In this document: in pieces, positions 20,835 to 30,430 of the stretch
How positions within the stretch are numbered: position 1 is the first letter of the stretch
Layout: every line of letters starts with the position of its first letter
Source of the DNA: Hedera helix
Lineage: Eukaryota > Streptophyta > Magnoliopsida > Apiales > Araliaceae
DNA length: 64,000 nucleotides
Reading direction: 5' to 3'
Assembly (NCBI GenBank): GCA_947179155.2
Contig: OX359286.1
Span: 15,176,913 to 15,240,912, forward strand
The notes under the pieces: model-generated
What the model saw: the letters and a program-made list of their open reading frames with translations, nothing else
Databases searched by the model: none
What the model was told of the DNA's origin: nothing
Position numbers and translations under genes: made by a program

Positions 20835-23177
20835 TGATAAGTGGTTTTTATACCTACGAATTGAATACATTTGAGCTTGATAAATTGCTTATCTTTAAGT
20901 ATTTATGTTAGTTTATATGTGTTTTTACGTGTTTGTTGTAATTTAGGTTTTATAGTAAGTTTACGTATTTTCTGTTCATTTACGCGTCTTTTTACCATAT
21001 TATTATAGAATGTGTCTTTCTATTACTTTTTATGTGTTTTATGTTGTATTACAGGAATTATAATAAGGGCTTGCTTGTTCATGGCTTGGATTGCCCGGTT
21101 CGCGTTTTCGGCGTGCCGTTTAGATGACGGCCAACTTTCAATCTTGATCCTTTCCGATTCTCCAATTTTGCAAAACATGAAAGTTGTAGAACTTCTCTTC
21201 AGCTTTCCAAAACATCTTGAATCAACGCAATTGGAGGTCGGACGCAAAAGTTATACAAAAAATACGAAGAAATACAGTAGCAGCCTATTGAGGCCAACTT
21301 TTGACATGGATCCGTTATGATTCTGCAATTTGGTTAAAGATGGAAGTTGTAGCTCTACGAATATCCTTTCCATAACATCTTTAATTTCCTAAATCGGAGT
21401 TCGTATGAAAAAGTTATGCCTAAAATACAAAAGGACCCTGAAGCAGCCAACTGTCACTTTTCTGCACTAAGGCGCAGCTGCGCCCATTTTGTACTATGGA
21501 GAGACGCAGCTGTGCCGTTTGCCAGGAAATCCAAGATTTGGCGCAGCTGCGCCCATTTTGCACTAGGGTGCGGCGCAGCTGCGCCGTGCGCCAGTCAAGC
21601 CACGAACAGAGTGCTATAAAAGCCACTTTTTGAGCCCTAAAACATAACATATCCGATTTCTTCCGAGAGGGAGCGGCTAGGGCGACTTTGGGAGGCCATT
21701 TTGGTGATTCCATGGAGCTTCTACATCAATGTGATGCTATGATTTAGGGAGTTTGTCTATATTTCTCTTCCTTTTGCCTCTCTATTTCATGTATTCTATT
21801 GTTGTTTGATTTTTGGAACAAGTTCTTCTATTTGTAGTTCTATTGTTCTATTGATAGTAGTACTTGTAGGTGTAATTGGATGATTTGTAATCCATGGGTG
21901 TAATATCTATGTGTTTGTATTGAATCCATTACATGCTTTAATCATATTGAATCTTATTATACTCATTTGCTATGTATGTGTGGATGTTGTATTACTTGTT
22001 TAGTATGAACTAAGCATTGAATCTAAGTATTGTGATGGAACCCAATAAGTTGTTCTAGTTGATTTCTCTCTCTTTGGTTGGCACCATATGGATTGGTTGT
22101 TGTATTTGTGCTTTGTGGTTAATTTCTAGGTCGTGCATTTACTTAGTAGCCTATACGGAACTGAGAGAGGGAGTATAGTGTTTGACCCAAGTATGTCACA
22201 CATGTTCGTGATTCCACATGGCGTTGGGATTATGATTCGTGGAAAGGATAGACATATACCGATCCACCATGTGCAACCTTTGAGAACCTGACCTTCAACC
22301 CTTGTTATTCGTAGCTTGGGCGTTCCTTCCTGTTTCTGTTGCCTTGTGTCGGATTTGGGTAGGATGTCGCTACATGTGCTCGAGAGAGGCATGTTAGTAC
22401 TATAGAGAGTTCTCGGTTGACCATTCATCGGCTACGGCTGTGTGGATGGGTTTTCATATTTTGCGCCTAACGCGTATTTGTTTGACCTAGTTATTAGTGT
22501 GGTAACTCGTGCGGAACTGAGAGAGGGAGTACCAGTTTAGACCTAGATACAATGACACGTGTTCGTGATTCCACCTGGCGTTGGGATTATGATTCGTGAG
22601 TTAGGATAGAGATATACCAGCTCGCCTCGTGTAGCCAAGAGAGAATCTGTTCTTCAAATCCTTTTTAGTGTTGACTCTCATAGAGATATAGTGAGTTGCC
22701 TAGTTAGGGTGTTCCTTCCCGTTTCTGTTGCCCTTGGGTCGGATTTGGGTGGATTCGGGTATGGTGAAATGAGAGTTGGCCATATCTATTATAAAGAATT
22801 CTCGGTTGACAATTCGTCGTGACCGAATGGCCAAAGAGAGAGTTAGGAGACTTGAATGAACTATTGGGGGAAGTTGCATACTTAGATTCACCTATATTTA
22901 ATTGTTTTCATTAGCTAGTATTAGTTTAATTTTTATTAGTTTAATTTCAAAACAATTAATCTTTTCTTTAAATAGGATTGAATTGGTTATAAGCTTGTGG
23001 TTGGCAATTCTTGTTACATAATTCCTCGTGGGATCGATACTCTACTTTCATTATATTACTTGTTGACCGCGTATACTTGCGCGTTTTGTTCATTTAAACG
23101 AACTCGTCGAGGTCGGAACTCATTAAATATAAAAACATAAAAACAGAACATAAACAGTTCCGACCGGCGTCCCAACA
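20835..23177 (+). repeat. 5' LTR of element B
   Basis: The ends are TGATAAGTGG...CCCAACA. Promoter-type features are the four GC palindromes (21471-21585) and the TATA box CTATAAAAG (21614-21622). A diverged internal duplication of about 300 bp (about 22150-22445 and 22510-22835) repeats GGAACTGAGAGAGGGAGTA, CGTTGGGATTATGATTCGTG and TTCTCGGTTGAC. Confidence 0.93.
21471..21622 (+). promoter_or_regulatory. Promoter-proximal palindrome pairs and TATA box in LTR B
   Basis: GGCGCAGCTGCGCC-type palindromes start at 21471, 21503, 21540 and 21572, giving spacings of 32, 37 and 32. The last ends 29 bp before the TATA box at 21614-21622. The 3' LTR repeats this at 27326, 27358, 27395, 27427 and TATA 27469-27477. 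This is a plausible activator-binding promoter, but the factor is unknown. Confidence 0.7.
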
Positions 23178-23183
23178 AGTTTT

Positions 23184-23201
23184 TGGCGCCGTTGCCGGGG
23201 A
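23184..23201 (+). promoter_or_regulatory. Primer binding site of element B
   Basis: TGGCGCCGTTGCCGGGGA lies six bases after the LTR end. This is the classical Asp-tRNA-type primer site of plant Athila/Tat-like gypsy elements. Confidence 0.9.
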
Positions 23202-23313
23202 ATTAGTTTAATAATTATTGCCATCATTAGCTTCTATCAAATTAGTCTTAATTTAAACATTTCTTTTTATTTTATTTCTTTTTACTTCCTATATTTTTCT
23301 CTTTTCAGGTACC

Positions 23314-24384
23314 ATGGATGAATGTGCTTATCAATGGCCATACACGAGCATGACGCAGCCAAAGGAAACAGGGATTGATAGTCTCGATGCAATTTCTGCA
23401 TTGTCAACACAAATTGAGACATTTTCGAGGAAGTTGGATGTTCTAGGAGCGCAGCATACTCAAAGTGTGGATGTGTTTTGTGATTATTGTGCTGGCAATC
23501 ATCCGAGTCATCAATGCACCATCAGTTATGGACCGGTACAATATGGGGGTGATTACCTCAATGACTATGCTTATCCCGAAAATTATTATCAGGATTGGGG
23601 ATATCACCCGGATGATTCATGGAGCTACACTCAGCAAGATCAATACGATGCTCCAAGTCATATGTACCCACCGGAATTCTCATGTCCACCTCCACTGCAA
23701 CATGAAGAAAATTCAAGATTAGAGGAATTGTGGTCCAAGTTCATTGCTGCGAATGAGGAGATAATGAGTAGTCAAGCTGCTTCCATTCGAAATCTTGAGG
23801 ACCAAATTGAGAAAATGCTCAAAGCCTTAAACAACAGTCCTCAAGATACTTGGCCACATGACATGAATTCCGAGGCTGATGGAGTACCCGTGCCAAATTT
23901 GCAATTGGACGAGCCACAAAAGAGTGATATGGAAGAGAAGAGTGGGGATATGGTTAACACAGTCGGCGAAGAAATATATGTGCATTCCAATGAAGATGCG
24001 TCGACCTTGTTAGTGCCCCAAGAGCTTTCTCCACCAAAGTTCAAGAATCCAATCAGATTTGCAAAAGCATGCCCACTTGGTAGTCATGTCGTCGGCATGG
24101 CTCTCTATGACACGAGAGCTAGTATAAATGTGGAGCCATGGTGGGTTGAAGAAGAGAAGATAGAGGAAGAGCCCATTGTGTTTGACAATCTTAAATGCCC
24201 CAATATGGTCACAAACACAATGGAAGAAGCGCCTAGCTATTTGACCGTTCAAATGCGGAATCTACCTACAAAGAGCAAGCTAGGTGACTTATACTTCATC
24301 GCTATCACAAATGGGAACCTCCCAAATAATGAATTGCTTCCAACGGATGGAGGGTTCCTCAATTATCGAAGAGGGATTGGATAG
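23314..24384 (+). CDS. gag: Element B truncated Gag-like protein (356 aa)
   Basis: This is the only long intact ORF in the window's young elements. Its ATG lies 112 bp after the primer site, behind a splice-acceptor-like TCTCTTTTCAG. The N-terminus (residues 1-50, DSLDAISALSTQIETFSRKL) corresponds to the part of element A Gag that follows the capsid-like core, so the Retrotrans_gag core is missing. A zinc knuckle CDYC-AGNH-PSHQC is at about residues 57-69. A tyrosine/proline-rich stretch follows, then a likely coiled coil near 130-170 (SIRNLEDQIEKMLKAL). The C-terminal half is acidic. It includes ALYDTRASINVEP, which looks like a protease entry motif with the active DTG changed to DTR. Inferred role: RNA binding or packaging; no enzyme activity is expected. 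Confidence 0.75.
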   Translation: MDECAYQWPYTSMTQPKETGIDSLDAISALSTQIETFSRKLDVLGAQHTQSVDVFCDYCAGNHPSHQCTISYGPVQYGGDYLNDYAYPENYYQDWGYHPDDSWSYTQQDQYDAPSHMYPPEFSCPPPLQHEENSRLEELWSKFIAANEEIMSSQAASIRNLEDQIEKMLKALNNSPQDTWPHDMNSEADGVPVPNLQLDEPQKSDMEEKSGDMVNTVGEEIYVHSNEDASTLLVPQELSPPKFKNPIRFAKACPLGSHVVGMALYDTRASINVEPWWVEEEKIEEEPIVFDNLKCPNMVTNTMEEAPSYLTVQMRNLPTKSKLGDLYFIAITNGNLPNNELLPTDGGFLNYRRGIG

Positions 24385-24663
24385 CGGTGATACGAAGAAG
24401 TCCAGCTACAGGACTATAAACCAAGCGCTCGATGGGAGGCACCCCATTCACTCTTTCTCCCTAATTGTTTAATTCTTATTTTGCATTTTCAATGAATTCT
24501 CTTTTCTTTTATTATTAAGTAGGATGTTTATATTTAGTAGTTTTAATAGTCCATTTTTGGTCTCTCTCAGGTTTAATTCATATTGGTGGAACTGTGCAAT
24601 GTCTGGCCAAAAAATGGAAGTGTGCAGTAGGAAAAATAACATCAGACTGCTGCTCTGATGCAC
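24385..24663 (+). other. Post-gag region of element B with hairpin box
   Basis: The sequence after the stop has AAACCAAGCGCTCGATGGG and a hairpin with arms ATGGG/CCCAT (24432-24436 and 24443-24447). It is the counterpart of the TTGGG/CCCAA hairpin in A and C. Confidence 0.6.
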
Positions 24664-25017
24664 GGCGCAGCTGCGCCACTATGCAGGCCAATTCCTGCGC
24701 AGCTGCGCCCTCTTCCAGAGCCGAGACCCATTCTCTGCTGCACGGCGCAGCTGCGCCCATTTCCTTCACAAATACGGCGCAGCTGCGCCCTTCCCCTGCA
24801 TCTCTGTCTCTGCCAGACAGCGCAGCTGCGCGCCCATGAAGAACAAAATCGGCGCAGCTGCGCCTTTGCTCCTGACCTTTCTCTGCCTGCTGGACAGCGC
24901 AGCTGCGCCCTTACCACGACCATTTCCTGCGCAGTTGCGCCTTCCACCCCGAGGCCCTTTTCCTGCCATACTGCGCAGATGCGCCCTTATGCAGTACATT
25001 TGCGGCGCAGCTGCGCC
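24664..25017 (+). repeat. Ten GGCGCAGCTGCGCC palindromes in five 32-bp-spaced pairs
   Basis: Palindromes start at 24664, 24696, 24744, 24776, 24819, 24851, 24896, 24928, 24972 and 25004. Each pair has an exactly 18-base spacer (start-to-start 32 bp), while the distances between pairs are 48, 43, 45 and 44 bp. Eight of the ten keep the full GCGCAGCTGCGC core; 24928 has GTTG and 24972 has GATG at the centre. ORFs on both strands here are by-products of the repeat. Confidence 0.9.
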
Positions 25018-26649
25018 GGAGAGCCCAGAAAAAATATATATTTTTGCTTAATTATTGTTTATCAATTATTAAATTATTTTTCTTAATTCCCTAATTTATT
25101 TGTGTGTGCCAATTTTTAAGATTTTGGTGTGCAATCCGAGCTGTGCAACGTGAGTATCAATTTGAGGATTGCACCGTGCCGCATGCCAATGTTTATTGTG
25201 TTACCTCATCGCGAATTCAGGGAAGTTCTCGGTCTTCAATTCTCTATTCATGTAGTAGGAGGACATTATCTGATTCAAGTTTGGGGGTTTTGGTGTGTAT
25301 GTGGTCGTTTTAATTTTCTTATCTTTATTTGACTGTTTATTTCTCTTGTTTTATTATGTTGTGTCTGCATATATTTGTAATTTGCTATCTTGTTTGAATT
25401 TTGTGGGTATATTCTCAGCAAACCCTCACGAGACAAAACTCGTCCTCTTGGGTAACCTTGAGGTTTAACGGCTTGTTGCACGTGCTAAGTGCAATCGTAC
25501 TCCCTACGAAACTGGGTTCGTTATGTGTTGTTAATATATGCCATTTTTGTTTTCATTTTGAGTCGTTGTAGTATAGGTTATGTCTCTTGAGCATTGAGTT
25601 AACCTGATTGAATGTTAATCGAGGATCAGGCATTGATTATTTGAGTTATAACTCGTAGAAAATTGATAAACGTCGCTTCGTCTGTGTGCTTGACTTATTG
25701 TTGGTTTACATAACTTGTGATCCCTTTTCTTCGAGCACATAACCATCTGTATTGAATAAGTTGTTTGCTTTGAGGCGGTTTTTATGACTACTTGCTTAAT
25801 GAGACAATCTTTTACTTTAAAACTCGTATATGCATCACTCGAAACGAGTTCTCGTGTTTGATTTGTCTATAGCGTGAGATGGAGCGTTAAAACGCACTCA
25901 CAATAAAAAAATGATGAAAAAAAATGAAAAAGAAAAAGAAAAAAGTATTGATAGTAATAAATATAATAATTTGCTTGACTAGTCGAGTTTTGTGGCCTAT
26001 GTTACTTGAGTTATTAGGCCCTTAGGGGTGTCTTTACACCTAATGCCCTAAAGCCAACTGGTTTGGGAGTCATTGGTCAAACGCTCGTTACATGGGTAAC
26101 TCTGTAGAGCCTAATAGAATGAGACATTGCACATGTCAAGATTAGTTTTGTTTTGACTTATCTGCTGGGACTAGTGGAGAGTGATGTCATGTGCATGTGG
26201 TTTTAAGTTTTTGATTTCTTTCTTAAGGTAATTTGTCTACACCACCCCTCTGCGTGATGATTTGTTGTTGCAGATGGTTCACACACACACGGGGGTCATA
26301 AGTGTATATTGACTGATATGTGAGTTAAGATTCTAGACTTTGCAAGGTTTTGAGATTTTCTTGTAATTATAGCTTGATATAATCTTGAGGCCACAATGTT
26401 CTTTCTTATTAACTCACTGCTCAAGTTTTGTGTTGTTGTTTGTATAGTCAGTGTTGTTTTGCTTGAGGACAAGCAAAGGTTTAAGTTTGGGGGTATGTAT
26501 TGGTTATTAAATGTTATATGCATAGAGTACTCCTAACCTTGATAATATGCAAATCTTCAAGTATTTTCTGTGATTTCTAACTTGTAGAATTTTTTTTTAT
26601 TTTTATCTATGTATTTTGTTAATTTTTCTTTATTTAGTTTGTATTTGTA
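25018..26649 (+). other. Element B 3' noncoding region with structured boxes
   Basis: There is no supported coding sequence. Modules in order are: CAAGTTTGGGGGT (about 25277), an internal PPT-like motif; 25425-25510, a box about 90% identical to the minus strand of C 34677-34770; the stem-loop at 25874-25901 matching the four in C; A-rich sequence; 26020-26124, shared with E; TTCACACACACACGGGGGTC near 26278, shared with E and C; a first hairpin TTGCTTG-AGGA-CAAGCAA (26459-26476) with a PPT-like AAGTTTGGGGGTAT (26483-26496); and then about 120 bp resembling the start of LTR E. Confidence 0.7.
25874..25901 (+). other. Conserved stem-loop of element B
   Basis: The outer stem GTGAG/CTCAC (25874-25878, 25897-25901) has a 5' bulge ATGGA, then an inner stem GCGT/ACGC with loop TAAA and a single A on the 3' side. 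It has the same layout as the four stem-loops in element C. Confidence 0.7.
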
Positions 26650-26688
26650 TTGCTCGAGGGCAAGCAATGGTTTAAGTTTGGGGGTATT
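26650..26688 (+). promoter_or_regulatory. Hairpin and polypurine tract of element B
   Basis: TTGCTCGAGGGCAAGCAA forms a near-perfect hairpin at 26650-26667. The PPT AAGTTTGGGGGTATT ends one base before the LTR TG at 26689. The same hairpin-PPT pair precedes the 3' LTR of C and E. Confidence 0.85.
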
Positions 26689-29032
26689 TGATAAGTGGTT
26701 TTTATACCTACGAATTGAATACATTTGAGCTTGATAAATTGCTTATCTTTAAGTATTTATGTTAGTTTATATGTGTTTTTACGTGTTTGTTGTAATTTAG
26801 GTTTTATAGTAAGTTTACGTATTTTCTGTTCATTTACGCGTCTTTTTACCATATTATTATAGAATGTGTCTTTCTATTACTTTTTATGTGTTTTATGTTG
26901 TATTACAGGAATTATAATAAGGGCTTGCTTGTTCATGGCTTGGATTGCCCGGTTCGCGTTTTCGGCGTGCCGTTTAGATGACGGCCAACTTTCGATCTTG
27001 ATCCATTCCGATTCTCCAATTTTGCAAAACATGAAAGTTGTAGAACTTCTCCTCAGCTTTCCAAAACATCTTGAATCAACGCAATTGGAGGTCGGACGCA
27101 AAAGTTATACAAAAAAATACGAAGAAATACAGTAGCAGCCTATTGAGGCCAACTTTTGACATGGATCCGTTATGATTCTGCAATTTGGTTAAAGATGGAA
27201 GTTGTAGCTCTACGAATATCCTTTCCATAACATCTTTAATTTCCTAAATCGGAGTTCATATGAAAAAGTTACGCCTAAAATACAAAAGGACCCTGAAGCA
27301 GCCAACTGTCACTTTTCTGCACTAAGGCGCAGCTGCGCCCATTTTGTACTATGGAGAGGCGCAGCTGTGCCGTTTGCCAGGAAATCCAAGATTTGGCGCA
27401 GCTGCGCCCATTTTGCACTAGGGTGCGGCGCAGCTGCGCCGTGCGCCAGTCAAGCCACGAACAGAGTGCTATAAAAGCCACTTTTTGAGCCCTAAAACAT
27501 AACATATCCGATTTCTTCCGAGAGGGAGCGGCTAGGGCGACTTTGGGAGGCCATTTTGGTGATTCCATGGAGCTTCTACATCAATGTGATGCTATGATTT
27601 AGGGAGTTTGTCTATATTTCTCTTCCTTTTGCCTCTCTATTTCATGTATTCTATTGTTGTTTGATTTTTGGAACAAGTTCTTCTATTTGTAGTTCTATTG
27701 TTCCATTGATAGTAGTACTTGTAGGTGTAATTGGATGATTTGTAATCCATGGGTGTAATATCTATGTGTTTGTATTGAATCCATTACATGCTTTAATCAT
27801 ATTGAATCTTGTTATACTCATTTGCTATGTATGTGTGGATGTTGTATTACTTGTTTAGTATGAACTAAGCATTGAATCTAAGTATTGTGATGGAACCCAA
27901 TAGGTTGTTCTAGTTGATTTCTCTCTCTTTGGTTGGCACTATATGGATTGGTTGTTGTATTTGTGCTTTGTGGTTAATTTCTAGGTCGTGCATTTACTTA
28001 GTAGCCTATACGGAACTGAGAGAGGGAGTATAGTGTTTGACCCAAGTATGTCACACATGTTCGTGATTCCACATGGCGTTGGGATTATGATTCGTGGAAA
28101 GGATAGACATATACCGATCCACCATGTGCAACCTTTGAGAACCTGACCTTCAACCCTTGTTATTCGTAGCTTGGGCGTTCCTTCCTGTTTCTGTTGCCTT
28201 GTGTCGGATTTGGGTAGGATGTCGCTACATGTGCTCGAGAGAGGCATGTTAGTACTATAGAGAGTTCTCGGTTGACCATTCATCGGCTACGGCTGTGTGG
28301 ATGGGTTTTCATATTTTGCGCCTAACGCGTATTTGTTTGACCTAGTTATTAGTGTGGTAACTCGTGCGGAACTGAGAGAGGGAGTACCAGTTTAGACCTA
28401 GATACAATGACACGTGTTCGTGATTCCACCTGGCGTTGGGATTATGATTCGTGAGTTAGGATAGAGATATACCAGCTCGCCTCGTGTAGCCAAGAGAGAA
28501 TCTGTTCTTCAAATCCTTTTTAGTGTTGACTCTCATAGAGATATAGTGAGTTGCCTAGTTAGGGTGTTCCTTCCCGTTTCTGTTGCCCTTGGGTCGGATT
28601 TGGGTGGATTCGGGTATGGTGCAACGAGAGTTGGCCATATCTATTATAAAGAATTCTCGGTTGACAATTCGTCGTGACCGAATGGCCAAAGAGAGAGTTA
28701 GGAGACTTGAATGAACTATTGGGGGAAGTTGCATACTTAGATTCACCTATATTTAATTGTTTTCATTAGCTAGTATTAGTTTAATTTTTATTAGTTTAAT
28801 TTCAAAACAATTAATCTTTTCTTTAAATAGGATTGAATTGGTTATAAGCTTGTGGTTGGCAATTCTTGTTACATAATTCCTCGTGGGATCGATACTCTAC
28901 TTTCATTATATTACTTGTTGACCGCGTATACTTGCGCGTTTTGTTCATTCAAACGAACTCGTCGAGGTCGGAACTCATTAAATATAAAAACATAAAAACA
29001 GAACATAAACAGTTCCGACCGGCGTCCCAACA
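26689..29032 (+). repeat. 3' LTR of element B
   Basis: The LTR is nearly identical to the 5' LTR, with the palindrome pairs and TATA box at 27326-27440 and 27469-27477. It ends CCCAACA at 29032. The internal duplication is at about 28005-28300 and 28366-28690. Confidence 0.93.
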
Positions 29033-29335
29033 TTCTTCATAAGAGCAAGCATAGTATGTACCAATCTATCCGGATCTACTAATCCCCTTTTTAGTGATCC
29101 AACGATTAGGAACAATTTTAGTTTTGAGCTATCTTGAATTTAGATCTCATTAGCATGATCCTCATCATAGTTCTAAAAGCATTGCTCGAAAAATATGGGT
29201 TTATCCGTTTGATTAATTCAAGTAATTAATCATGAATAAAGAAATGCCTTGATACTTTTATTAATAAATGAACAAGATTACAAAGTATATGCTTATCACA
29301 TCAAATGTGATTGGCTTGAGGGCATACTACTTTCA

Positions 29336-30430
29336 ATCTCCCACTTGCACTAAAGTCAATCGCCCTTTGGTATCCCTATACCATTCTTCTCTAAGTGGCG
29401 TACAAATTGCTTAGTAAATGCTTTAGTTAATGGATCTGTAATGTTGTTCTAAGAGTCTACCATCTTTATGGTGTCGTCTCCTTTTCAATGATTCATCTAA
29501 TCATATAAAAGTGCCGCAACACATGTTTGGATTTCAGATGAGACCTAGGTTCCTTGGCGAATTAAACTCTTTTAATGTTAGGAACCATTATAAGTTCTGT
29601 AATGAACTTGTTTAACCAAACAATCTCCTTTGCAGCTTCACTTATAGTTATTTACTATGTCTTTGTCACTAAATCAGCAACTATTTACTGTTTGGAACTT
29701 TTCCAACTCACTGCAGCACCGTTCACGGTAATCATATTACCTAAAACGGATATGTTGTTGTCTTGGTTAGTCTGAACAAACTTGAGTTTGTCAAACCCTC
29801 TAGTTTTATATCAGACCCATCATTAGAAACTCTTTTCTAATGTTCTTCTCCAGAATTGAACTGATATATGCTTATCATACATAAGCAACATCAAGTCTAG
29901 TACATTTCAATGAATCAATGTACGTCCCTTGGGTTAAGCCGAGCATCCTTTATGATCTATCTCTATAGACCTTTATCCTTAATAGAATGTTAGGACGTTT
30001 CTCCCAAGTCCTTAATGGAGAAGTTTTAGACAACCACATCTTTACTGATTGTAGCATCGGTATGTCATTCCTTATTGATATTATATCAACATATAATACT
30101 AGGAATGTCACAGTGCTCCCACTAACCTTTGTACATACTTAGTTCATCCTTGTCTTTGATAAAAGCAAACTCTTTTGATTGTCTCATCAAAACGGATGTT
30201 CTATCTTCGAGAAACTTGTTTCAATTCATAATTGAATCGTTGTAACTTACATACTTGATTTGCTCCATCATTATGGAGACAAATCCTTTTGGTTGTATCA
30301 TACATACATCCTTTTGTATAGTAAGCTGTTACTGCAAGTAAAAATTCGAATTGATATATGCATTTTCACTAGTGAAAGATTTCATCTTAGTCAACTCATT
30401 GACCTTGTTTGAAATCTTTATACCACTAGT
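29336..30430 (-). pseudogene. pol: Element H RT and RNase H remnant
   Basis: The polypurine tract AAGTGGGAGAT (minus; 29336-29346) borders the LTR. Upstream on minus, the RNase H end reads AKEPRSHLKSKHVLRHFYMI and NVADPL-like fragments (about 29360-29570). RT fragments at 29950-30220 include RFDETIKEFAFIKDKDE, FLVLYVD, NDIPMLQSVKMWLSK and LTQGTYID, typical of copia RT. The catalytic YVDD is not intact: YVD is followed by I in the readable frame. Frameshifts occur every few dozen codons. The RT appears shortened compared with a normal copia element. Confidence 0.75.

Larger units (their letters stand above)
20835..29032 (+). mobile_element. Element B: young non-autonomous gypsy-type LTR element
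   Basis: The LTRs (20835-23177 and 26689-29032; 2343 and 2344 bp) differ by about 13 substitutions and one indel by eye, about 0.55%. At an assumed 1.3e-8 substitutions per site per year this would be near 0.2 million years. Flanks are CTCTT (20830-20834) and TTCTT (29033-29037), a duplication with one mismatch; the uninterrupted H LTR at 45551-45555 reads ATCTT. The internal region is 3.5 kb and holds one ORF, a palindrome array and noncoding modules, but no RT or integrase. Transposition must have relied on enzymes from elsewhere. Confidence 0.93.
19078..29335 (-). repeat. 3' LTR of element H, split by B
   Basis: The LTR consists of 19078-20834 and about 29038-29335. Its ends are TGTTGG...TTTCA on the plus strand. 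The intact equivalent of the B insertion site survives in the other LTR at 45545-45560. Confidence 0.9.

Noticed and set aside
24664..25017. Regularly spaced repeats resembling a CRISPR array
   Set aside because: The repeat is only 14 bp, spacing alternates between two lengths, and the array lies inside a plant LTR element with an identical motif in its LTRs. There are no cas genes.
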